NCBI RefSeq assembly: GCF_040939455.1
Contig: NC_134129.1
Span: 20,224,001 to 20,288,000 of the forward strand
Reading direction: 5' to 3'
Origin: Microcebus murinus
Taxonomy: Eukaryota > Chordata > Mammalia > Primates > Cheirogaleidae
DNA: 64,000 nt
The position numbers were made by a program, and so were the translations under genes. Shown here one piece after another: positions 22,380 to 33,569 of the stretch. How positions within the stretch are numbered: position 1 is the stretch's first letter; each line of letters opens with the position of its first letter. Under the pieces are notes generated by a model. It ran no database searches. It saw nothing but the letters and a program-made list of their open reading frames with translations, and was not told the origin of the DNA.

Positions 22380-23619
22380 TTACCCAAATTGGAACTACAG
22401 TCTAGCTCAGATGCCATGTCTCAGGCTTCCTGTTTTTAATTTCTCCATTACTTAAATTAAACCAAATTGCTCCATCAAACTTTTTACCCATAATTTAAAA
22501 AATATTCCTATGTTATCCTGTATTGCAATTATACTTATATGCTTGTATCCCCAGCTTGAATATGATATTTGAGAGGGGAATAAAAGCTTTAAGCAACTTT
22601 TCTCTACTTTCCTAACAAGTGGTATTCTAATAAGTTGGTTCTCCAAAGAAAACAAACAAACAAACAAAAAAGAAAACACTCTGATTTGCAGTGTTCGTCC
22701 ATTTCTGGGGTGTAAATATTCCTATCATGCCACATTTTGAGTAACCCACCTGAATGTAGAGTTGGGAAAAGAGTCGTGGCTGGCTTTTGATCAAGTTCTG
22801 GAACTCAGGTTCTGGCCAGTTTCAGATCTTTTAGTTTCATGAGGAAGTTAGGCAAGACTTTAGTTCTAGGCATTACTTGAAGTCGCAGTTTTCTGTGCAT
22901 GCTTTAGTTACACAACTTGCAACTTTGTAGCTCTGTGCCTGCAAAATAACTGGAAACTCTGTTATCAACAGAGTATGGCCAGATATAAAAGTGGTCGGGC
23001 GGTTACAATGTCAACTTCGTAGCACTTCTCATACAGTCTTTTTAAAAAAAAAAATTTCACACCTACTGCAATAGTCTTCTTATACAATTCAGTATATATG
23101 AAATCTTAAATTAAATTTAAATTAAATGTAAATAAAAATTAAAATTATACAAAATGCAAGCCCCGTTTTATTTTACATTTACAATTCATTTGTTTATTAA
23201 TTTCTATATTGCATGTTTACGGAGAAAAATGTAGCTGTCATCTATGCTTACATTGTAGAAAGATTCAATCGCATTTATTTTTATTATCAAATTCAATACA
23301 TACACGATTACAATTCAATAAATAATGCCATGAATGACAAAACATAATGGAGGGAAAAAAAAGAATTAAAAATAAACTGAACACGTTCGTTAAAAGTGTT
23401 TGCACTAGCAACACTCCCCCTGAGATTGAACTTCTTCTGTTGAGGATCAGTGGTAAACAGCTGTCAGACCAGCTCAGTCCATAACCCGCACATGGAAAAA
23501 CAATGCATTGCAGCTTTTCATTCTGCATGTTGCTCACTCTGGTTGATAGTATTTGTGCAGAATACTTTCTTTCTTTGCACTGATCAGCTACCTCCCTCTC
23601 CCCTTCCCTCTTCTGTTTG
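22380..23619. other. Unassigned AT-rich sequence
   Basis: No gene or repeat family recognised. Contains simple A-rich/AT stretches at about 23041-23056 and 23105-23150. Confidence 0.35.
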
Positions 23620-23988
23620 TCTTTCTTCTTCTTCTTCTTCTTCTTCTTCTTCTTCTTCTTCTTCTTCTTCTTCTTCTTCTTCTTCTTCTTCTTCTTCTTC
23701 TTCTTCTTCTTCTTCTTCTTCTTCTTCTTCTTCTTCTCCTCCTCCTCCTCCTCCTCCTCCTCCTCCTCCTCCTCCTCCTCCTCCTCCTTCTCCTTCTCCT
23801 CCTTCTCCTTCTTCTTCTCCTCCTCCTCCTCCTCCTCCTCCTCCTCTCCTCCTCCTCCTCCTCCTCCTCCTCCTCCTCCTCCTCCTCCTCCTCCTCCTCC
23901 TCCTCCTCCTCCTCCTCCTCCTCCTCCTCCTCCTCCTCCTTCTTCTTCTTCTTCTTCTTCTTCTTCTTCTTCTTCTTCTTCTTCTCTT
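23620..23988. repeat. Compound (CTT)n/(CCT)n triplet tract, about 370 bp
   Basis: A (CTT)n block (to about 23736), a (CCT)n block, a mixed CTT/CCT zone near 23786-23820, a second long (CCT)n block with a one-triplet slip at about 23845, and a final (CTT)n block. All bases are pyrimidine on the plus strand. Open frames here encode only Ser, Leu, Phe, Pro or Glu, Arg, Lys runs and are artefacts. Confidence 0.98.
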
Positions 23989-24350
23989 GTTTAGTTATGT
24001 TGTAATTTAACTCTCCTGGAACATTCACCCAAACCGGAATTTCCCCTGGAAAGTCATTTTACTGGAAATGGTTTTATGCCTTTATCAAATGCCAGCCCTT
24101 AATAGCAGAATCTGTGCCTGATCGATATTCAAATTACCTGGTGATACATTAAAAAGGCTGCCAATATGCATCACACAGTCTTCTCACAGCACAGTCCTTG
24201 TGCTCTACTTCATCTTCACCCCAGGTATATTGTTGCCTGTTTGCAAGACCCAGGCTTCTAATTCAGAGCTAAATTTTGGCATTTTCCTTGGACAAAACTG
24301 AGCATTCTACATGAGACATAACCGGGAAGAAAGTCAATATCTGGTGAAAT
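23989..24350. other. Unassigned sequence
   Basis: Unique DNA after the triplet tract; nothing recognised. Confidence 0.35.
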
Positions 24351-24430
24351 TTTATATATCTATATGTGTGTGTGTGTGTGTGTAATATGTACACACACAA
24401 GTGTGTGCACATATGTGTGTGTGTGTATTT
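24351..24430. repeat. TG/CA-rich tract with internal inverted repeats
   Basis: (TG)n at 24364-24383, ACACACACA at 24391-24399, GTGTGTGCACATA at about 24401 and (TG)n at 24414-24427. The complementary blocks can fold into hairpins, and alternating purine-pyrimidine tracts favour Z-DNA. Confidence 0.9.
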
Positions 24431-25334
24431 TCCTTCTACACATCACACAGGGAGGATGGAAAATGGAGTCCACGGGTAGGATTTGGCTTTTCAAAGATTA
24501 AAGTATTTGTTTTTAATGAAAAAGGTTAGGCCAGGGAGAAGAGAAGAGAAAGGATCTTGAAGGGAAAAAGAGAAGTTTTCATTTGAATGCATAAGGCAAG
24601 CGTTGCCATGGGAACCGTGCTCGGAAGTGTGAAAAAGAACATTCGTCCTGCCTGTTACTGGGAAGTCTGTCATGTGCTGGCAGCTGAAGAAAACCTGCTC
24701 CGATTAGTGTAAAATTTTAATTTTCCAAAGGGCCTCAGCGGGTATGGATAAACGGTTTAAAGAGGGATAAGTTCTCTCAAAATAAACTGCCGCCGTTTTA
24801 TCTACAATTTCTATTCTGGGGGCAGGATCCTCTATTACCTTAACTAATTAACTGTCATTTTCAACCTGTCTCCCTTAACTGCTGCGGGGCTGAAGGAAAT
24901 GTCTGAGGATACAAAAATCCCTTTCAGAATTCCTTTATTTGTCGTTATCTGTCCTACGGCAACGGAACCATAGATATGATGCCCCATGTATCATCCCTGC
25001 CAAATCCTTCTGACTTCCCAGCAGTATTTACTGAAAACAATATAGGAGACCTGTTTGCTACGACAACTAAAGAGAATTTTTTCCGGTCTGAAATCCGTGC
25101 GGGTGATGGGAAGTGGCCAGAGGTTTTGCTCTTAAACTTCACAGTAGCCTACAATTAATTGCAAGGGACATTATTATGCTCCGGGGGGAGGAAACTATTA
25201 ACGCTCAGCCAATGTTCGTTAGCAGAAAAAAAGGAACACATGTGAACGTGTGTTGAAATAATCGCTCCTTTGTAGGGTGGCAGACACAATTCTCCATTTG
25301 GGACACGGTCCAGCATAACTGAGCATGGGCACTG
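24431..25334. other. Unassigned repeat-free sequence, possible conserved element
   Basis: Contains homeodomain-like CTAACTAATTAACTG near 24842 and a CpG-bearing GCCGCCGTTTTATC at about 24790. No repeat identified and no credible frame. A regulatory role is a guess. Confidence 0.25.
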
Positions 25335-25520
25335 CGGGAGGACCCAGGTGCCTGGCTTTAACCCTTGTTCTCCTCCTGTTTACTAGAAATATTGTCTTGG
25401 ACAAGTCACTTAACGCTCTCCGGGTCCCCTTTTCTTCATTGTTAAAGCAGAGATTATAACGAGAACAATCACTCTCAGTGGGTTGTTGAGGCAGATCAAA
25501 TTCTAATACAGTGGTTGGCA
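25335..25520 (+). mobile_element. MIR SINE relic
   Basis: TTACTAGAAATATTGTCTTG, GACAAGTCACTTAACGCTCT, TTCTTCATTGTTAAAGCAGA and GTGGGTTGTTGAGG follow the MIR core in order. Confidence 0.7.
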
Positions 25521-25833
25521 AACCATGGTCTTGGCAAACTCGGTCCCGTGACTGTCTTATGTTTCCTAACCCATTAGCACGGGCTCTGGGGCACCTAGCT
25601 ACTAACTCCTGCTGTTGTCTCATGAACGCAGAAAAATAACAAAATTCACGGGTGTGGACTGTGCTGCAGCAAAACTTTTACTTACACAACCAGACTGCAA
25701 GGCTAGCTTCAGTCTTCGAGATGCAGTTTGTCAGACCCTAAAAAAAGGGATCAGTTCAGAATGAGTGCTCTGTCAGTGTTAACTTATTAGAGTTGACACT
25801 GGATTTTCGTGGCAAATCTTCATTTAAAATGCT
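25521..25833. other. Unassigned sequence
   Basis: ACAGTGGTTGGCAAAC near 25506 is reminiscent of a hAT element end, but nothing else is clear. Confidence 0.3.
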
Positions 25834-25903
25834 CGAGGGGGGAGGTGGGGCACGGGCAATATGCATAACCTTAACACCTGTACCCCCATAATACGCTAAA
25901 AAG
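25834..25903 (+). mobile_element. Very short L1 3' tail
   Basis: GGCACGGGCAATATGCATAACC and TGTACCCCCATAATACGCT are the last 70 bases of the strepsirrhine-type L1 3' UTR, with almost no poly(A) left. Confidence 0.85.
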
Positions 25904-27447
25904 AATGAATATAGCCCATGGTTTTATATTTGAATTAAACCTAATTAGTGTGACACACGATAAATATAATCCTGTTTGCATAAAAAATAAAATAAAATAA
26001 ATAAATAAAATGCATAGAGCACTTTGAAGTTATCAACAGGTCCTCAAAATTAGTAATTCGACTGAGTTACAATTATCCAGAAAGAAAGGTTAAAGCGTAC
26101 GAGTGACTTAGAGTTTTTAACTCATCTGTGTAGCGGAAGACCATAGTATTGAAGAGATATCACTCTGCAGATGCTTCTACTACAATAAGAGTTAACTGCG
26201 TAATTTGTTGCAAAACATAAAAAAAAAAATGTGTCGTTAAAATGGGTGATTAGAATACGTTGCTCTGTACATATTTTAACGTGCCGTGGTATACAAGTAA
26301 TAATTTTAAAGAGCAAGAGTAACATATACAACGATGGAAACACCTCATGAGTAAAATTGAGATAGAATTCAGACTTTGAAAAAGGCAATATCCGCCGTGA
26401 GGGAAAAGTATCATCCAACTGTGATCACAGTTGATTATACAAAATAAGCTTTTAATGTTACTGATCATTCTACTTGTGCCTGCCTTTCATGATCAAAATA
26501 TAACAACCACTTGACACTGTAGCCATGAATGGCAGGTGGTAACAATTCAAATGCCTTTTTAATGGCATTAACATTACGATATTTTAGTTTTAAAGCCGCA
26601 AGACTTAAAGGAGTAGGATGCCTTATTTTTTCCTTCAGAAAGTAGAGTTATGGACTTCTTTTTAAGTAAGTAATACACAGGCTGCAGTTTACCAAACCGG
26701 TCATGAAATAACTGTCCACTTCTCAAATCAGTCAACCCCAAACCTATACAATCCTCCAGCTTCACTTGCAAGTTTATATTATGTTTGTTTCAAATGTATG
26801 TTATGTAACAACAAAAAAAAAATATTTCAAAAGAAAATAAGGATTAGCATTGACTAGCATGTATTATTTTTCTTGGAACAAAATTTATTGACAGATAAAG
26901 ACCCCCAAAGAGACATCTGTAGTCGAAGATTAAATTTTTATTTTCATCTGGAGCAGTTGTTTCTCTGAATATTTTGATTACAATACCCTCCGGAAGCCTA
27001 TATTCAAATTGACTTAACTAATCATGAATATACAAAATTTTTGTTGGCTTTGCAAATTTTTCTTTAACTCACCTCATGAACACGTTATCTAAATATTTGA
27101 AGTTAAGTTTTCTATAAATCTCTTTTGAAAGTAGTAACTTACAAATTGTCAGCCACACTCAGTCACAATGCAAATTTAGAGCATCCTTAAAAAAAATGGA
27201 AAATTTTACATGTTGATTTGAGTTCTCAAAGCAACTACTAACGCTGAAGAAATAATTTCATATTATTTGATTATTTGGTTTTTATAGTATGTAACCATCT
27301 GATACACCAAAAGGTGTAGATCACATAAAGCATATATGTGTTCATTAGCATGAACATAAAACCCATTTTGCCTAGGACAGATCCTGTTTATGCTTCTTTC
27401 ACTCATACATTCCCTTTCTAATTAAAAATATTCAGCATGGAAAATAA
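25904..27447. other. Unassigned AT-rich sequence
   Basis: About 1.5 kb without recognisable mobile elements. Contains a small AAATA run at 25985-26010. The part at 26880-27020 is repeat-free with AT-rich homeodomain-like cores. Minus-strand frames at 26122-26468 are not recognised. Confidence 0.35.
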
Positions 27448-27449
27448 TA

Positions 27450-28023
27450 CCGTGTTTCCCGGAAAATAAGACAGGGTGTTATATTTATTTTTCCTCAAGA
27501 CGACACCCTAGGGCTTATTTTCAGGGGATTTGTTATTTTTTTTTTAAGTACAGTACAACCAGCTATATTTATTCAAATATAGTTAAGTCGTCTTCTTCTG
27601 GAACATCATCCTAACTCTCCAAACCCTGAATTCCATCCTGAATTTCCTGCAGCTCTATTTCCTTTAGAACTATCAGCCCCGATCTCTCCTGTGGAGCACT
27701 AGAGCTGTCACGGGCGGATGAGAAGGGCTGCTCATGTTCTTTCCCGCTCCGCGACGACACGCATGGGTTGTGCAGATGCGCTGCGCAGCCACGCCCATCA
27801 CTAGGGCTGATTTTCATAGCCACGCCCATCACTAGGGCTGATTTTCATAGCCACGCCCATCACTAGGGCTGATTTTCATGGCCACGCCCATCACTAGGGC
27901 TGATTTTCATAGCCACGCCCGTCACTAGGGCTGATTTTCGGGGTAGGGCTTCTATTGCGCACATGCTTAGAAATCCTGCTGGGGCGTATTTGATGGGTAG
28001 GTCTTATTTTCGAGGAAACACGC
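27450..28023 (-). mobile_element. TA-flanked mariner-like element, copy 3 (574 bp)
   Basis: Ends CCGTGTTTCCCG and GAGGAAACACGC with TA at 27448-27449 and 28024-28025. The acidic coding remnant is on the minus strand at about 27585-27690. It is enlarged by five tandem 31-bp units at 27787-27940, recorded separately. Confidence 0.85.
27787..27940. repeat. 31-bp minisatellite inside mariner-like copy 3
   Basis: Five tandem units beginning AGCCACGCCCATCACTAGGG start at 27787, 27818, 27849, 27880 and 27911. The fourth begins GG instead of AG, the fifth has CCCGTCAC. Each unit contains the subterminal AGGGCTGATTTTC motif. Confidence 0.95.
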
Positions 28024-28025
28024 TA

Positions 28026-28132
28026 TATGTAGGTGTGTAGCAACTTTCAGTCATTTATACTTAGATACTGGCAGCAAACATTTTAGCCCCTACCATGTGC
28101 CAAGCACTCATGTAGCTCCCATGTACATCTTT
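28026..28132. other. Short unassigned spacer
   Basis: Unique sequence between the transposon and the L1. Its end, GTACATCTT, is the L1 target-site copy. Confidence 0.4.
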
Positions 28133-28613
28133 TTTTTTCAATTTTTTTTTATTTTAGCATATTATGGGGGTACAAGTGTTAAGGTTACATATGTTGCCCT
28201 TTCCCCCCCTTCCCCTCAAGTCAGAGCTTCAAGCGTGTCCACCCCCCAAACTCTGCACATCTTACTCGTTGTATTTGTATATACCCATCCCCTCCTACCC
28301 ACTCCCACTTGCTGGACACCTGATAAATGTTATTCCTATATGGGGTATACGTATACCATGGAGTACTATTCAGCTTTAAGAAACAACAGTGATGTAGCAC
28401 CTCTTGTATTTTCCTGGATAGAACCCATTCTACTAAGTGAAGTACTACTACATTCTACTAAGTGAACCCATTCTACTACATACTACTACATTCTACTACT
28501 ACTACCCATACTACTACATTCTACTAAGTGAACCCATACTACTACATTCTACTAAGCGAAGTATCTCAAGAATGGAAAAACAAGCACCACATGTAACTCA
28601 CCAGCAAATTGGT
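28133..28613 (-). mobile_element. Twin-primed (5'-inverted) strepsirrhine-type L1
   Basis: 28133-28342 is the 3' UTR on the minus strand; 28345-28613 is the ORF2 end on the plus strand (CATGGAGTACTATTCAGC ... CACCAGCAAATTGGTAT). The two halves are adjacent in the L1 and meet head to head, as expected from twin priming. GTACATCTT (28123-28131) and ATACATCTT (28614-28622) are the likely target duplication. The inverted half contains an expanded tandem repeat. Confidence 0.85.
28425..28560. repeat. Tandem repeat arisen within L1 ORF2
   Basis: Irregular units of CATTCTACTAAGTGAACCCA and ACTACTACATTCTACTA are repeated where other L1 copies have a single CCATTCTACTAAGTGAAGTA. A local expansion in this copy only. 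Confidence 0.9.
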
Positions 28614-28622
28614 ATACATCTT

Positions 28623-29283
28623 GCTTTAATAAATTTGTAAATAAATCTGCATTCATTATTGAAGAGTCCATAGAGGCTTTGACTTCCCCCGGAGTATTCA
28701 AACAGATATTATAAGCTGTGACTGCTCACAAGTAGCTGCTTTGGCTTCTGGCACTTCTGGCAAACTAAGTGGTCTTGATTGAAAGTGATCTGTGTGCCTA
28801 GGGTGGGGTGGGGGGTGTGGAGTTGGGGTTTGTAGGGAGGAGAAACTGACAAGTTCAGTTTGGAACAAACAGGATCTGAATTGCCTCTGGGCATGGAATT
28901 ACTTAGCAGGCAAGTAGGGTCTGTTGTTCAGGAGCGAGTTCTGTGCTCCCTGATATAAATCCGGACGTTAAAGATTCGCGATACAGAATTTTCATTCATT
29001 TGCTAAGCTCATGTGGATGTTCAAATTCTTTAGTATGGAATTATAAATAATATTTAAATGGATACATATGCATACATGTAGGTGCATTTATACATCTCCT
29101 ACCTCCAAGTCATTTGTGTTTTTCTTCTTTTTACATCATTAAAATTAAAAAGGAATACTTTATTATAGTATTCAGGCCTATGATAAAACCAAACAGTTTT
29201 TAGACTTATCTATTATTTCCTTTCTGTGTAATTTACTAGTTTCTACTTTTAATTTTATTCTATTAATGTCTTTTCAGGTTTCC

Positions 29284-29326
<43 letters not shown>

Positions 29327-30157
29327 GACTATATATGAGACAATGTCTATAACTATATATAGTGCCTTATTTTGACCCTTTAGTCTATTTATATTTACAG
29401 TTATTGTCTATTAAATCTGAAAATAATGCTACTTATGCTTGTGTGCCCACTTGCTCGCTAGATAGTTTCCTGGTCCTTCATTCATTCATTCATTCATTCC
29501 TCACAATTCTATGATGCTTTGTTTCAGATATACCTTGCATACAGTATGCAGTTAGATTTTGTTAACCTGCTTTGACAGTTTTGTGCATTGGAGTTGGCTT
29601 TTCTGAAACTGATGTTTTCAGGCTAACTTCTGCCATCTTCTGTTACGCTGACTCCTTCCTCTGCAACATGTCTTAATTTGCGAACTGTCTTCCTGCGTTA
29701 GAACCACGCTCCACTGTGCTAACGGACAGGATATATAGCTCGAGACGGCAAGACCTTCTATTGACCAGCCCCCACACTTTAATTCCCAGTCACTTTCCCT
29801 TTACTATTTAGTACCAGCAATCTGATTTGGGTTTCTCTACAAACGCTTTATCTTTTCTTGTATATCACACCTGGAAAAAGAGCCCCTGACTTTCCTCCAC
29901 ACTGTCCTGATGAGTATTTATTTTCTAAACGGCTTTTCGGTCTCACTTCCTACAATCCCAATTCCCATGGCTTTTCCTCAAACAGGGACTTATGCTCTTG
30001 GACAGTGTTCCCTTCAATACTCTGGGCTTATTTATAATTACCTCTTTATAACCAGTTTTCCTAACCGGACTGCGGTAATTTTGAGTGCGTGAAATGCATA
30101 TCATTTTTTTTATTTATCTATCTAGAAACTGGACATTGTTTGGTATTTAATAGAAAT
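28623..30157. other. Mostly unassigned; possible old antisense L1
   Basis: 29130-29620 has phrases like antisense L1 (CTTTAGTCTATTTATATTTACAG), low certainty. (CATT)n at 29477-29498. The remainder shows nothing recognisable. Confidence 0.3.
29286..29323. repeat. (AT)n microsatellite
   Basis: About 18 AT units. Confidence 0.95.
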
Positions 30158-30410
30158 AAAACAAGCACCACATGTACTCACCAGCAAATTGGTATTAACG
30201 GGTCAACACCTAAGTGGACACATAGGAATAACATTTATCGGGAGTCTGGCAGATGAGGGAAGACGGGACGGGTATGTACAAACATAATGAGTGAGATGGG
30301 CACCAACTAGGGGATGGTCACGCTTGAAGCTCTGACTCGAGGGGGTAGGGGGGTAAAGGCAATATACGTAACCTTAACATTTGTACCCCCACAGTATGCT
30401 AGAAAAAAAA
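30158..30410 (+). mobile_element. 5'-truncated L1 tail
   Basis: Starts ACAAGCACCACATGTACTCA (end of ORF2), passes the 3' UTR and ends CCCCACAGTATGCTAGAAA plus an A-rich tail. Confidence 0.9.
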
Positions 30411-30887
30411 TGAAAAGAAATTAAAAAAAAAAAGAAATGTAATGAATATGTATTAGTATTAGTTGATGGATTAGATTAATCGATTATTTGTCAGTTCGAT
30501 CGCAGGTTATCTTTAAGGTTCCCAAAAGTGTGTTTCAACCCGAATTTTACTCAAAATCAGCACAGGCCCTTTACCGCCCCTCTGGGGTACCAATCAGGCG
30601 ATCTGCGTTTTCTCTCACATCTATCGCGTGTACTTTGATATTACAAAGCTTTACAACCAAAATTAACAATGACTTGGGTGTAAATTCGTGTTCAAAAGCA
30701 ATCACTTGTCATTTCTGGCCTCGTGCTCACTCGCGGTGGCCATAGTTGAGTTTTCTTTTCTTGGAGTTCTGGTTTGAATCATTACACACCTTTGTCAAGG
30801 AAGTTATGAAGGCTGAGATGAATGGGGTGGAACAGGACGGCTGAATGGAAACCCCCAGCCCCAGCGTCTGTCCTTCTGCACAAACGA
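30411..30887. other. Unassigned sequence
   Basis: Unique DNA. A plus-strand frame at 30488-30745 is not recognised. Confidence 0.35.
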
Positions 30888-31560
30888 CAAAATCAATAAA
30901 TGCTGGCGTGGATGCGAAGAGAGAGGAACCCTCCTACACTGCTGGTGGGACTGCAAACTAGTTCAACCTCTGTGGAAAGCAATATGGAGACACCTCAAAG
31001 CGATACAAGTGGATCTACCATTTGATCCAGCAATCCCACTACTGGGCATCTACCCAAAAGATCAAAAGTCACTCTATGAAAAAGACACCTGCACTCGAAT
31101 GTTTATATCAGCACAATTCACAATTGCAAAGCTGTGGAGACAACCCAAGTGCCCATCAATACATGAGTGGATTAATAAAATGTGGTTTACGTATACCATG
31201 GAGCACTACTCAGCTTTAAGAAACAACGGTGATCTAGCACCTCTTGTATTTTCCTGGATAGAGCTGGAACCCCATTCTACTAAGTGAAGTATCCCAAGAA
31301 TGGAAAAACAAGCACCACATGTGCTCACCAGCAAACTGGTATTAACGGATCAGCACCTAAGTAGACACATAGGAATAACACCTATCGGGTGTCGGGCAGG
31401 CGGGAGGGGGGAGGAGAGGCTGAATATATACAAAAACTACGAGTGAGATGTGCACCGTCTGGGGGATGGTCACGCTTGAAGCTCTGACTCAAGGAGGGCC
31501 ATGGGCAATATACATAACCTTAACACTTGTACCCCCATAATACGCTGAAATAAAAAAAAC
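30888..31560 (+). mobile_element. 5'-truncated L1, strepsirrhine-type 3' end
   Basis: Begins ACGACAAAATCAATAAATGC in late ORF2 and continues to CCCCCATAATACGCTGAAAT and an A/CAA-rich tail. The ORF2 C-terminal frame is open from about 31009 but is broken near 31268 by one extra C (GGAACCCCATTCTAC versus GGAACCCATTCTAC elsewhere), which shifts it to an early stop at 31287. Confidence 0.93.
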
Positions 31561-31589
31561 AACAACAACAATTGTCCCATAGGGAAGCA

Positions 31590-31945
31590 TCTTCAGAAGA
31601 ACCAAAAATAAGGGGAGCTACCACAGTACACTGTTCTAACATTATATCAGGGAAAGAGACAGGGAAGAGGACAGAAAAGACAATCTCGTATGGCCTGCAC
31701 CACCCCTCCCTCAGCCCGGCAGTGCCGCTCGGGCCCAGCGAGAGCGAGTGGAGTGAGCTCTGTGTGCCTACAGGAGGGACAGACCAGTGTTTATTACGGG
31801 ACTCAGCATTGGCACTCGGGACTTCCCTGTCCACAAGGAAACACAGCACTGGGGCACAGCCCTGCCAGCACCCAGGGAAAGAGCAGTCAGACCAGAGCCT
31901 GGCCAGAGGGACACCCTCTCCCCCAAACTCAACTTCCAGTGAGGG
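31590..31945 (+). mobile_element. L1 5'-UTR fragment
   Basis: GC-rich sequence with the phrases of a primate L1 5' UTR (CAGTGCCGCTCGGGCCCAGC, GAGCGAGTGGAGTGAGCTCT, CCCCCAAACTCAACTTCCAG). Open frames here are incidental. Not followed by ORF1. Confidence 0.65.
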
Positions 31946-32359
31946 CTGTTGAGAAATGCGATTGAGGAATTGATGAGATGTGGCTCATAAGACCGTTGTT
32001 TTCATTGCATCGCCCTATATTGCTATATTGAAGACCAAAGCAGGAGTTTGCAGGGTTTGGCCCCGAGGGAATGAATGTGTGCGGACTCGATGGTTCACTC
32101 ATCAGAGGCTGCTGTCATGGGAGGGCTCTCAAGTCTCCGGTGGGGCTGTTTTCCAGGAAGGCTTCCCGGTATCTCAAAATCTGTGAGATTCCCTGTGTCT
32201 TGAAAGGCAAGACAAGGCAAACACAGCCCACAGGATGGGAGCCGGAGACGATGAGTGCATTTTGCCCAGTGATGCGCCCTGGTGGTTATAAACAACCTGT
32301 TTTATTATAGATGGGCTTCCTGCTCTCTCCTGTCTGTCTGCCTTTAAGTCCACAATAAC
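31946..32359. other. Unassigned sequence
   Basis: Moderately GC-rich; could be more L1 5'-UTR or unique DNA. No gene recognised. Confidence 0.3.
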
Positions 32360-32361
32360 TA

Positions 32362-32764
32362 CCGTGTTTCCCCGAAAATAAGACAGGGTCTTACATTTAT
32401 TTTTTTTCCTCAAGAAGACACCCTAGGGCTTATTTTCAGGGGATGTGTTATTTTCCCCTCAAAGCCTCAGCTTGCAGCACGTACAGGATGGCCGGGACCC
32501 GACAGGGGGAGCCGACCTTGTTGGTGGGGCTGCCCGCACCTTTCCGGTCACCTCTGGGATAGTCGCTGTCACGACGGGGCAGATGAGAAGGGCTGCTCGT
32601 GTTCTTTCCCGCTCCGAGACGACACGCACGGGTTGTGCAGATGCGCTGTGCAGCCACGCCCGTCACTAGGGCTGATTTTTGGAGTGGGGCTTCTATTGCA
32701 GAAATGCTTAAAAATCCTGCTAGGGCTTATTGTATGGGTAGCTCTTATTTGGGGGGGAACATGC
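32362..32764 (-). mobile_element. TA-flanked mariner-like element, copy 4 (403 bp)
   Basis: Ends CCGTGTTTCCCC and GGGGGAACATGC with TA at 32360-32361 and 32765-32766. Unlike its relatives it lacks the acidic coding remnant but keeps part of the internal GC-rich segment otherwise seen only in copy 2 (CCTCAAAGCCTCAGCTTGCA at about 32457). The junction near GTTATTTTCCCCTC suggests a deletion at a TTTTCCCC-like microhomology. Confidence 0.83.
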
Positions 32765-32810
32765 TAAATCAAAGAAATATACAGTCACTATACCTCTTTT
32801 GTTATACCTC

Positions 32811-33550
32811 TGTTAATTGACAACTACCTCATAGAACGTAGAAGTTAGCCCCTGAAAGACTTTGTACCTGTTTGTTCACCTAGATAGATTAGAAGCTCTT
32901 TGAGAGAACTTTTGACCCCAACCCACTACCTGTCTCCCCTAGCAACTGCATTCCCTGATATGTAAATGTGTTACCCTGACGACTGGTAAATTGATGTCTG
33001 TGATTATAAAAACCTGTGTGAATCTAACCATATTGCTGGGCGTTCATGGGGATATGTCCAGTCTCCTGAGTAACCCCTGCTGTGACTATATCTGATCTTT
33101 TTATATAAAACTATAAACAAGGCCAGGCGCCATTACTCACACCTGTCATCCCAGCACTCTGGGAGGCTGAAGCGGGTGGATTGCTCGAGGTCAAGAGTTC
33201 GAAACCAGCCTGAGCAAGAGCGAGACCCTGTCTCTACTAAAAAACAGAAAGAAATTAATTGGCCAACTAATATATATAGAAAAAAAATTAGCCGGGCATG
33301 GTGGTGCATGCCTGTAGTCCCAGCTACTCGGGAGGAGGCTGAGGCAGGAGGATCGCTTGAGCCCAGGAGTTTGAGGTTGCTGTGAGCGAGGCTGACGCCA
33401 CGGCACTCACTCTAGCCTGGGCAACAGAGTGAGACTCTGTCTCAAAAACAAATAAAAATAAACAAAAATAAAATAAATAAAACTGTAAACTATACCTGAG
33501 TCTCCGTGTATTATTTTATTTCTCTCTATCTCCTATCAATTTCCTTATCC
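32811..33550 (+). mobile_element. Probable solo LTR interrupted by an Alu
   Basis: The flanks of the Alu read as one unit with LTR-like features: TGTTAATTGACAAC start, GATTATAAAAACCTG as TATA box at 33002, then GAGTCTCCGTGTATTATTTT and CTCTATCTCCTATCA toward the end. No internal retroviral sequence. Ends and family are uncertain. Confidence 0.5.
33121..33478 (+). mobile_element. Dimeric Alu SINE, strepsirrhine type (copy 3)
   Basis: GGCCAGGCGC start, linker CCAACTAATATATATAG, a right arm with a local GAGGAGGCTGAGG duplication, and an A-rich tail broken by AAATA/AAAC units. AAAACTATAAAC (33107-33118) and AAAACTGTAAAC (33479-33490) are target duplications. Confidence 0.95.
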
Positions 33551-33569
33551 TCTGTGGTGACCCCTATCT

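Noticed and set aside
23450..24028. Long open frames of 125-186 codons on both strands across the triplet tract
   Set aside because: They translate simple repeats into Ser, Leu, Phe, Pro or Arg, Glu, Lys runs in several frames at once; not genes.
27787..27940. CRISPR-like array of 31-bp repeats
   Set aside because: Units are directly adjacent with no unique spacers, and the context is a eukaryotic transposon.
31572..31952. 126-codon plus-strand frame as a possible small gene
   Set aside because: It coincides with L1 5'-UTR-like sequence and overlaps a minus-strand frame of similar length.
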